Shown here: positions 1 through 6,399 of the stretch, piece by piece
Position numbering within the stretch: position 1 is the first letter of the stretch
How the letters are laid out: every line of letters begins with the position of its first letter
DNA from: Gallionellaceae bacterium UBA5126
GTDB lineage: Bacteria; Pseudomonadota; Gammaproteobacteria; Burkholderiales; Gallionellaceae
Length of the DNA: 16,084 nt
Reading direction: 5' to 3'
Assembly (NCBI GenBank): GCA_002414205.1
Contig: DHYQ01000109.1
Span: 13,395-29,478 of the forward strand
Program-made: the position numbers and the translations under genes
The notes under the pieces: model-generated
The model's input: only the letters and a program-made list of their open reading frames with translations
Databases searched by the model: none
Told to the model about the DNA's origin: nothing

Positions 1-2953
1 ATTCAAACAGCAGGGCGACGCGGGTTTGTTCGTTGAGTTTGCGGGTGCGGGGGCGTCCGGTTTGGCGCTGGTAGGTTTTGTCCACCAGGGTGTCCAGGGC
101 GGTGTGGGCGGCGTGCAGGGCGGCGGGCATTTTTTCCGGGTCGTACAGGGTTGCCAGACTGGGGGCTTGCGGGGTGTTTTGTGCGGCGGCGCGGGCGTCG
201 AGCACGGCTTGGGCGGCGGCGGCGATGTCGGCTTGCACGGGGTCATCGGCGGACAAGTCCGGCCAAGGGAAGTTGTTATAGACGATGTTGGCGGAATAGC
301 GATAGCGGCTTTCCAGACGCCCGCAGGTATAGCGCACCCAGGCCATGTGCATGGCGCTGGTGAGAATGCCGAAGTGGTAGAGGGTGGCGTGGGGGATGAC
401 CAACGCTAAATTGCTGGCCAAAGTTTCCGGTTGGATGAAGCCGATTGGGATATAGCGCCGCCGCTCCGAAGACACGCCGGGAATGAGCAGGTAAGGGGTA
501 AGCGGCATGTTCTCCACATGAAACCGTGCCGGGGTTTGTGCCAGTTTTTGTGTCGGTGCGCTTTTGCTTTGCAAACGAAAATGTTTGACCGCTTCGATAC
601 GTTTCCGGGCGAGCGGCAGGTTGTGCAAATCCTGTGGCGTGGCGTCGCCCAACCACAAGCACCAGCGTTGCAAGCCATTGATGAATTCTTCCGCGCCAAG
701 CCAAGGGCGGAAAAAGCGTGCGGACGCCGGTTCTTGTGCGATGAAGGCATCGCGCTCGGCGGTGTTGAACAGATAATTGCCGTCATCAATCGGCTTGTTG
801 CCAATGCCGCATTCCGGTACGCGGCAGAGTGGCACGCGCCGCGTGGGCAGCACGATGTCTGGTGCATCCACCAGATAAGGGTTGATTTGCCGGGCAGCTT
901 CTTCCAGCACTTGTCCGCTGGCGTCGCTTTCGCCGTCGGGGTTGCGGTAGTCAAACAAGCGTTTCGGCTGTACTTTTTCCACCCGGTTTTTCAGGCCGAA
1001 GCCGATGATGACGCAATGCACGGCGGCTTTGCCGCTGGCATCATTGCTCCATTTGAAGGTGCGGTGGGCAAATTCGATGGCGATGTTTTGTGCCAGCAAC
1101 CAGCTCCACAGCACGCCCACTTGCTCGCCTTGGGTGATGCTGTTAGTGGAAACAAAGGCCACCTTGATTTTTTCCCGTGCGGCGGTGTCCTGCGCTTCGG
1201 CCAAGGCAAACAGGTCGTCCAGTGTGGGCGCGGGGGCGGCGGGTTCGTCCAGAATGCTGGCCTGTTTGGCCTTGGAAAAAGCCACATCCTTGAATTCCTT
1301 TTTGCGCTGATTGGCCTTGGCGGCACCGGAGGCATTGAGATATTGCGCGGCCTTGATGTACCAGGCGGCGACAAAATCCAGCACGCCGCCGCCGTGTATG
1401 CCCGCCCCGGTCAACAGGGTGTCCATGCTTTTGCGCTGGGCGGCGTTAATCAGCTTGCTGCCGACAAAGGGCGGGTTGCCGAGAATGTAGTCCAGTTGGG
1501 CCGGGGGACACAGCTCCGCCCAGTCCAGATCGAGGGCGTCGCCGTTGCGGATGCTGGCGGATTGTTTCAGCGGCAGTTGCGGCAACCAGGCGGACAGGGT
1601 TTCGCCCAGCAGGACGTTCATCTGGTGATCGACCAGCCACATGGCGACCTGCGCCACCTGCGCCGGGAATTCTTCGATTTCGATGCCGCTGAACTGGGCC
1701 ACGTTAACCCGCACGGTGCGGAAGGGTTCCAGCAAATGCAGGCCGCTCAAGCCTTGCGGGCCATGCGCGGCCAGGCTTTTGACGGTGTTGAAAATGTCGA
1801 TTTCCAGTTGCCGCAGTTCGCGGTAAGTAATGACCAGAAAATTGCCGCAGCCGCAGGCAGGATCGAGAAAACGCAGGCGGTGTAGTTCTTTCTGAAGCTC
1901 GAACAGGGCATTGATGCTGCTTTTGGCTTGCTGGAATTTATGCTTGAGTTCGTCCAGAAACAGCGGGCCGATGAGTTTGAGAATGTTTTCTTCGCTGGTG
2001 TAGTGTGCGCCCAGTTCGCGCCGCAGGTCGTGATGGCTGTCCAGCCCTTCCTGATCCATGATGTGCTGGAACATGGAGCCAAACACCGCCGGGGAAATGC
2101 GCGCCCAATCCAGATAGCAACAGTCCAGCAGCAGGTCGCGCATCTGGCTGTCAAAGCTGGCGGTGCGGATTTTTTCGGCAAACAGGCGGCCATTGACGTA
2201 GGGAAAATCCTTGAACCAGCCGGGCGTTTTGCTTTGCCGCTCGCTGATCTCGGTGTCGAGTTCGTCAAAAAGCTGGGTCAGTACCTGACCGACATTGCTG
2301 CCGTCCTCTGCCGTGCCGCGCTCGATCAGGTCGGTGAAGCGTCCCGCTGGCTCAAACAAGCCGGTCTTATCGGCAAACATGCAGAACAACAACCGCACCA
2401 GCAGCAGTTGCAGCGGATGGCGCTTGTAGCCATCGCGGCGCAGGGCGCTGTGCAAGCGGGCCAGTTTTTGCACGGCACGGTCGTTGATGGGGTCGTTGGC
2501 CTGCACGCGGGGGCTGTCCTGCCCCAGAATAAAGGCGAAGTGCGACACTTTTTGCGGCAATTCGCGCAGGGTAAAGCGCACCTCGCGCCGCTGTTGCAAA
2601 TCCTGTAGCCAAAAACGCTGGAAGTCGCATACCAGCAAGTAGCGCGGATGCTCGCCTTCTTTCAGGTTGACGCAGTAATCGGCGGCCTGGCTGGCGGCAA
2701 TTTCCAGATTTTCGCCCCGGCTTTTGTGCTCGATCAGCAGCAGACCGGGCCAGAAATAGTCGGCAAAACCGGTGTGCTTGTTGAGTTTTTTGACCCGGCT
2801 CTCGAAAACGCCAACGCGGTGACTGTCCACCCCGAACACGGCGAAAAATTTGATCCAGAAGGTTTGCGCCTGCGATTTTTCATCATCGGCAGCCTTGAAT
2901 TCCTGCGCAAATGCCGCTGCGCGGGTTTTGATGTCTGACCAGCTTAATGCCAT
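1..2953 (-). CDS. MmeI-family (Type IIL/IIG) restriction endonuclease-methyltransferase, 3' end cut by window
   Basis: An uninterrupted frame of 984 codons runs from ATG at 2953 to the left edge without a stop. A single-chain enzyme of this family methylates adenine N6 at its target and cuts at a fixed distance. The N-terminus has the MmeI nuclease signature D65-x9-E75-H-K77 (GFADYF...LLLIEHKS), a PD-(D/E)XK-type site. A helical region follows, then the methyltransferase: motif X near G315 (GAHYTSEEN), motif I at 364-372 (DPACGCGNF) and motif IV N493-P-P-F. From about residue 690 comes a target-recognition region (FRPWLGAEEFINGLQRWCLW) and then a short C-terminal helical part. MmeI itself is about 919 aa, so probably only a few residues are missing. 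GGAG lies 8 nt before the ATG. The gene follows the SLATT-like gene by 43 nt with no terminator seen. Family assignment is from visible motifs; the recognition sequence cannot be read. Confidence 0.88.
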   Translation of the reverse strand, partial: MALSWSDIKTRAAAFAQEFKAADDEKSQAQTFWIKFFAVFGVDSHRVGVFESRVKKLNKHTGFADYFWPGLLLIEHKSRGENLEIAASQAADYCVNLKEGEHPRYLLVCDFQRFWLQDLQQRREVRFTLRELPQKVSHFAFILGQDSPRVQANDPINDRAVQKLARLHSALRRDGYKRHPLQLLLVRLLFCMFADKTGLFEPAGRFTDLIERGTAEDGSNVGQVLTQLFDELDTEISERQSKTPGWFKDFPYVNGRLFAEKIRTASFDSQMRDLLLDCCYLDWARISPAVFGSMFQHIMDQEGLDSHHDLRRELGAHYTSEENILKLIGPLFLDELKHKFQQAKSSINALFELQKELHRLRFLDPACGCGNFLVITYRELRQLEIDIFNTVKSLAAHGPQGLSGLHLLEPFRTVRVNVAQFSGIEIEEFPAQVAQVAMWLVDHQMNVLLGETLSAWLPQLPLKQSASIRNGDALDLDWAELCPPAQLDYILGNPPFVGSKLINAAQRKSMDTLLTGAGIHGGGVLDFVAAWYIKAAQYLNASGAAKANQRKKEFKDVAFSKAKQASILDEPAAPAPTLDDLFALAEAQDTAAREKIKVAFVSTNSITQGEQVGVLWSWLLAQNIAIEFAHRTFKWSNDASGKAAVHCVIIGFGLKNRVEKVQPKRLFDYRNPDGESDASGQVLEEAARQINPYLVDAPDIVLPTRRVPLCRVPECGIGNKPIDDGNYLFNTAERDAFIAQEPASARFFRPWLGAEEFINGLQRWCLWLGDATPQDLHNLPLARKRIEAVKHFRLQSKSAPTQKLAQTPARFHVENMPLTPYLLIPGVSSERRRYIPIGFIQPETLASNLALVIPHATLYHFGILTSAMHMAWVRYTCGRLESRYRYSANIVYNNFPWPDLSADDPVQADIAAAAQAVLDARAAAQNTPQAPSLATLYDPEKMPAALHAAHTALDTLVDKTYQRQTGRPRTRKLNEQTRVALLFE

Positions 2954-2996
2954 GCGAGTGCTCCAAAAAAGGTTGAATCGGGCGTTTCAGCCACCT

Positions 2997-3476
2997 TCAC
3001 GCCGCGCCCTTGTTGCTGGCTTCCTTGCGTAGGCTGACCCATTCGGCGCTGGTTTCGGTGAGGATGGCTTGATAGCGGCGGTACAACTCGTCCACGGCGG
3101 CTTCGGCCAGATTGGTCGTGTCGCCGTGCAGCAGGTAATCCAAGTCCGAGCGCAGGTTAATCAGTTGCACCTGGGTGACGGTGTAGCGAATCCACAGGCC
3201 GCGATAGTTGAAAAACAAATCCCACGAACTGAATACGGTGCCCGCCGCCGAGAAAATCAGTGCCAGATTTTGCAACTGCGTGCCGGTGGCAGGCTCGGCC
3301 TTGATGCCAATCAGAATGGTGGTCAGGGCGGCGAACACGGTAATCGCGCCTTTGAACCACATGGAGCGGATGCGGTTTTCCCGCCGCCGGGCGCGGAACT
3401 TGGCGATTTGCGCGTCCAGGGTTTGCAGCAGGTATTCCGCCTTGCTCAGGGCGACGGATTTTTCAGTGGTGTCCAT
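2997..3476 (-). CDS. Two-transmembrane SLATT/DUF4231-like membrane protein
   Basis: 159 aa from ATG at 3476, which has GGGAG 6 nt upstream; a longer reading to 3548 overlaps maf and has no better ribosome site. The layout is a charged N-terminal helix with an Arg cluster at 28-37 (RARRRENRIR), a hydrophobic segment at about 43-60, a short loop, a second hydrophobic segment at about 68-90 ending in an aromatic stretch (WDLFFNYRGLWIRY), and a C-terminal helical region of about 60 residues. This matches the SLATT group (DUF4231 and relatives), two-TM proteins predicted to be membrane effectors in nucleotide-signalling and other conflict systems. I see no SLOG, CD-NTase or TIR partner in the window. 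The nearest genes are maf, 22 nt upstream, and the MmeI-like enzyme, 43 nt downstream. The family call rests on architecture and is moderate; a plain hypothetical membrane protein is the alternative. Confidence 0.66.
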   Translation of the reverse strand: MDTTEKSVALSKAEYLLQTLDAQIAKFRARRRENRIRSMWFKGAITVFAALTTILIGIKAEPATGTQLQNLALIFSAAGTVFSSWDLFFNYRGLWIRYTVTQVQLINLRSDLDYLLHGDTTNLAEAAVDELYRRYQAILTETSAEWVSLRKEASNKGAA

Positions 3477-3498
3477 GAGGAGTCTCCCGGAAGGTGCT

Positions 3499-4110
3499 TT
3501 AGAGGGCGGCGACCCAGCCAATTTGTCGCAGCAATGCCGCCGTTTCATACAGCGGCAGGCCCATCACGCCGGAGTAGCTACCGTCCAAGCGGGTAATAAA
3601 GGCGGCGGCGCGGCCTTGGATGCCGTAGCTGCCAGCTTTGTCGCGCTGTTCGCCGCTGGCGAGGTAGGCGGCGATGGCCGCGTCGTCTAACGTGGCGAAG
3701 GTCACGCGGGAGGTGGACAGCGCCAGCAACAACTGGTCTTGATAGCCCACGGCGATGGCCGTCATCACTTGATGCTCGCGCCCGGACAGGCGGCGCAGCA
3801 TGGCGGCGGCGTGCGCGTCGTCATCTGGCTTGCCGAGAATTTCACCGTCCAGAATCACGCTGGTGTCAGCAGCCAGCACCGGCGCATCCGGCAACTGGCG
3901 GGCGGCGCGCATCGCCAGCCCGGCACGGGCTTTTTCCAGACAGACGCGCTGCACATAGGCTTCCGGCGTTTCGCCGGGGTGCGGGGTTTCATCCACGCTG
4001 AAATCGGCTACGCCGGGGTGATGCAGCGACAGGACTTGATGCGCGATGCCGATTTGAGCCAGCAATTCGCACCGACGTGGGCTTTGCGAGGCGAGATAGA
4101 GGAGGCGCAT
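3499..4110 (-). CDS. maf: Maf nucleoside triphosphate pyrophosphatase (dTTP/UTP type, YhdE-like)
   Basis: 203 aa, within the usual Maf size. Maf proteins hydrolyse non-canonical or surplus nucleoside triphosphates to the monophosphate in the cytosol. Visible signatures are the N-terminal LASQSPRRCELL loop, the central LAADTSVILDGEILGKP segment with its catalytic Asp, LSGREHQVMTA, and the C-terminal DKAGSYGIQG...GSYSGVMGLPLYET block. The QG/GSYSGVMGLP pattern fits the YhdE (dTTP/UTP) rather than the YceF subgroup, by recall. ATG at 4110 gives the conserved M-x-L-x-Y-L-A-S-Q-S-P-R-R start; the open frame continues to 4161, but those codons lie inside the nuclease gene. The ATG is separated by one base from the upstream gene's TGA (TGA-C-ATG), implying translational coupling. 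Confidence 0.93.
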   Translation of the reverse strand: MRLLYLASQSPRRCELLAQIGIAHQVLSLHHPGVADFSVDETPHPGETPEAYVQRVCLEKARAGLAMRAARQLPDAPVLAADTSVILDGEILGKPDDDAHAAAMLRRLSGREHQVMTAIAVGYQDQLLLALSTSRVTFATLDDAAIAAYLASGEQRDKAGSYGIQGRAAAFITRLDGSYSGVMGLPLYETAALLRQIGWVAAL

Positions 4111-4111
4111 G

Positions 4112-4741
4112 TCACTTGCCCACGCACAAAGTTTCACACGGCACGCCGTCGCCATTGGCATCCAGCCGTTTCAGGCCACATTGCGTTAGGTAAAAGCGTG
4201 CTTCGGCGCAGGAGGTCATCTGGCTGCAATAGCGTTTTTTGCCGCAAGCCTGACCGTCAGTGCTGACTTTGGGCACGCTGGGATGCGCTTTGCGCCAGTC
4301 CGAGGGCGGGATGGGGTTGGGCTTGGCCCACAGGCCGCGTTTGGCGGCTTTGGCCTCTTGTTGCAGCGCGACCATTTCCTTGTTGCTATGGTGCAAGGAG
4401 TATTCCCAGGCCATGCCGCGCCGCACTTGCTCGGCGTTCACGTCCAGAAAATCCACCATGACCTTGGCCACCATGCGCCCGTATTGATCCATGGCAACAC
4501 TGGTAATGTCCAAGGCTTTGCCATTCACCAATTCGGCCAGCGAATTATGCGAGGCCATGCCGCCCGGTTGGGCCTTTTCCGGCGCGTCGATGTCGGCCAA
4601 GCGCACACTGATGGTGCGATCGCCGTGTTGCACCATGATGGTGTCGCCATCCAGCACCGCCATGGCCCGGCTGACAAAGGTTTCCGCCCCGGCAAGCTGC
4701 GCCCAGCACAACACGCCACAAAACAACAGCCTCAGAACCAT
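4112..4741 (-). CDS. Exported thermonuclease (staphylococcal-nuclease fold) with C-terminal excalibur calcium-binding motif
   Basis: 209 aa. The N-terminus is a signal peptide with likely cleavage after LAGA (residue 19). The SNase domain at about 22-140 keeps the catalytic set: D33 in DGDT, R47 and D52-x2-E55 in VRLADIDAPE, and R89 in DQYGR. It would cut DNA or RNA in a calcium-dependent manner in the periplasm or outside. The C-terminal 60 residues are Cys-rich (CGKKRYCSQMTSCAEA) and end in an excalibur-like motif, LDANGDGVPCE. The ATG overlaps the last 10 nt of pgpA, and the stop lies one base before maf, so the gene is embedded in the thiL–pgpA–maf run. Whether its role is nutritional DNA scavenging or defence against incoming DNA cannot be decided. 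Confidence 0.88.
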   Translation of the reverse strand: MVLRLLFCGVLCWAQLAGAETFVSRAMAVLDGDTIMVQHGDRTISVRLADIDAPEKAQPGGMASHNSLAELVNGKALDITSVAMDQYGRMVAKVMVDFLDVNAEQVRRGMAWEYSLHHSNKEMVALQQEAKAAKRGLWAKPNPIPPSDWRKAHPSVPKVSTDGQACGKKRYCSQMTSCAEARFYLTQCGLKRLDANGDGVPCETLCVGK

Positions 4742-5244
4742 ATCGTCACCCCGCCCTTAATCAACGCCATGCACAACAAGGCATAGCCCGCCGCCACGAT
4801 GTCATCAAACATCACCCCCAGCCCGCCCTTCCAATGCTGGTCGTAGTAGTGAATCGGCGGCGGCTTCACAATGTCGAAAAAGCGGAACAGCGTGAAGGCC
4901 AGCAGCGACCAATACCAGCCAGACGGCGTGAAGAACAGCACCAGCAACATGGCGACGATTTCATCCCACACCATCCCGCCGTGATCGGGTGCATGCAGCG
5001 CCTGGCCGGTCAATTCACAGGCCCACACCCCAATGGCGAAGAACCAGATTAGCAGCAACAAAAACAGCGCATCCGACAGACGCGGGGCCAAAAACCAATA
5101 CAGCGGAAACGCCACCAGCGTGCCCCAAGTGCCGGGTGCCTTGGGTGCCAACCCGCTACCAAAGCCAAACGCCAAAAAATGCGCCGGATGGCGCAACACA
5201 AACCCCCAAGTCGGCTGCACGTGTCCTTCATCGGAAATGATCAT
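4732..5244 (-). CDS. pgpA: Phosphatidylglycerophosphatase A
   Basis: 170 aa, the usual PgpA length. It dephosphorylates phosphatidylglycerol phosphate to phosphatidylglycerol at the inner membrane. Family signatures are GSGLAPKAPGTWGTL near the N-terminus, the acidic segment DHGGMVWDEIVAM, FRFFDIVKPPPI and KGGLGVMFDDIVAA near the C-terminus, with hydrophobic segments between them. The start at 5244 has a strong AGGAGG-type site 5 nt upstream and gives the normal family length; the upstream extension to 5313 falls inside thiL. The first 17 nt overlap the end of thiL, the standard thiL–pgpA coupling in proteobacteria. Confidence 0.95.
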   Translation of the reverse strand: MIISDEGHVQPTWGFVLRHPAHFLAFGFGSGLAPKAPGTWGTLVAFPLYWFLAPRLSDALFLLLLIWFFAIGVWACELTGQALHAPDHGGMVWDEIVAMLLVLFFTPSGWYWSLLAFTLFRFFDIVKPPPIHYYDQHWKGGLGVMFDDIVAAGYALLCMALIKGGVTIWF

Positions 5245-6181
5245 ATCCCCTCCTTTGTACGCTGCGCGCCTGACCGTTGCCGTCGCGCAATTCGCAACCA
5301 CTGCCCGCCACAATGCGTCCGATGCGCGTCACTGGCACGCCCACACGGGCGGCGCGTTGCATGACCTCGGCATGGCGGTTAAGCGGCGCGGTAAAACACA
5401 ATTCGTAATCGTCGCCGCCGGACAAGGCGCAGTCCAAGCCCAGCGGCGTGGACAGATGTGGACGCAGCGTGTCGGACACCGGCAGCGCGGCCAAGTCCAC
5501 CTGCGCGCCCACCTGCGAGCGCTGCAAAATATGCCCCAAATCCGCCAGCAGCCCATCCGACACATCAATCGCGCTGTGCGCTACGCCGCGCAAGGCCAAG
5601 CCCAGCGCCACGCGTGGCTGCGGCTGATGCAGCGCCGGGGCGCAAGCGGCCAGCGCGTCGGGGCACAGCGTCACTTTGTCCAGATAATGCGCCAGCGCCA
5701 GCGCGGCATCGCCCACTCGCCCCGACAGCCAAATTTCATCGCCCACCTGCGCGCCATCGCGGCGCAGCGCTTGCCCGGCAGGCACTTCGCCAAAAATCGT
5801 CACGCAAAAATTCAGCGGCCCACGGGTGGTATCGCCGCCGACCAACTCCACGCCATGCTGCTGCGCCAGGGCAAAAAAACCGGCGCTAAACGCCGCCAGC
5901 CAATCTTCGTTCACCTCCGGCAAACTCAGCGCCAGCGTGGCCCAGCGCGGCGTCGCGCCCATCGCCGCCAAGTCCGACACATTCACCGCCAGCACCTTGT
6001 GCCCCAGCGCAAACGGCTCGGCATCCGGGAAAAAATGCGTGCCGCTGACTAGCATGTCACTGGACACCGCCAACATTTTTCCCGGCGACGGCTGCAACAA
6101 CGCCGCATCGTCGCCCACGCCCAACTGCGCGCCGGGGGTGGCACGGGTGAAATAGCGTTGAATGAGATCGAATTCGGACAT
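5228..6181 (-). CDS. thiL: Thiamine-monophosphate kinase
   Basis: 317 aa. ThiL phosphorylates thiamine monophosphate with ATP to make the active cofactor thiamine diphosphate. The sequence starts MSEFDLIQRYFTR and shows the classic motifs GVGDDAALL, SSDMLVSGTHF, NVSDLAAMGA (Mg/ATP sites), VGGDTTRGP, AIDVSDGLLADLGHI and LSGGDDYELCFTAP. The start gives the canonical N-terminus, although the Shine-Dalgarno sequence is weak. It is the first gene of the leftward run thiL–pgpA–nuclease–maf–SLATT–MmeI. A decayed copy of its 5' end lies 3.5 kb away at 9610-9675. Confidence 0.96.
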   Translation of the reverse strand: MSEFDLIQRYFTRATPGAQLGVGDDAALLQPSPGKMLAVSSDMLVSGTHFFPDAEPFALGHKVLAVNVSDLAAMGATPRWATLALSLPEVNEDWLAAFSAGFFALAQQHGVELVGGDTTRGPLNFCVTIFGEVPAGQALRRDGAQVGDEIWLSGRVGDAALALAHYLDKVTLCPDALAACAPALHQPQPRVALGLALRGVAHSAIDVSDGLLADLGHILQRSQVGAQVDLAALPVSDTLRPHLSTPLGLDCALSGGDDYELCFTAPLNRHAEVMQRAARVGVPVTRIGRIVAGSGCELRDGNGQARSVQRRGYDHFR

Positions 6182-6223
6182 GGTAAGATTTTGACGGCAT
6201 CACCCACTGGAACGGGGCGGCGG

Positions 6224-6250
6224 ATTATAGCCGAATCGTCCTGCGGGCAA
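6224..6250 (-). promoter_or_regulatory. Putative sigma-70 promoter of thiL
   Basis: Reading leftward, a perfect TATAAT (6224-6229) sits 42 nt before the thiL ATG. A TTGCCC at 6245-6250 is separated by 15 nt, or CTTGCC by 16 nt, slightly short of the optimum. It would give a 5' leader of about 36 nt. Inferred from matches only. Confidence 0.5.
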
Positions 6251-6362
6251 GAATTCAGCCGATCAAGCGCGGCGTTGTCAGTAACATTGCGATGGAACTA
6301 CGCCGCTCAACCGATGGCGTCGCACAATTTTCTGAAAGCACAACTGGAAATCCGTGCAACTA

Positions 6363-6381
6363 CCCCGCCAAACATGCGGGG
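6363..6381 (-). terminator. GC-rich hairpin just after the 700-aa lectin gene
   Basis: CCCCGC and GCGGGG (6 bp, 7-nt loop) form a hairpin about 20 nt beyond the lectin stop. No T-run follows on either strand, so it is a weak candidate for termination or 3'-end protection. The rest of 6182-6399 holds the thiL promoter and no gene that I can support. Confidence 0.3.
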
Positions 6382-6399
6382 CGAAATCGCACTTCTCCG

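Noticed and set aside
431..1885. Long plus-strand open frame of 484 codons
   Set aside because: It is antisense to the MmeI-like gene, whose frame carries clear catalytic motifs; the plus frame is His/Gln/Gly-rich shadow sequence typical of GC-rich DNA.
5033..6052. Plus-strand open frame of 339 codons opposite thiL and pgpA
   Set aside because: Arg/Gln/His-rich antisense shadow of two well-recognised genes.
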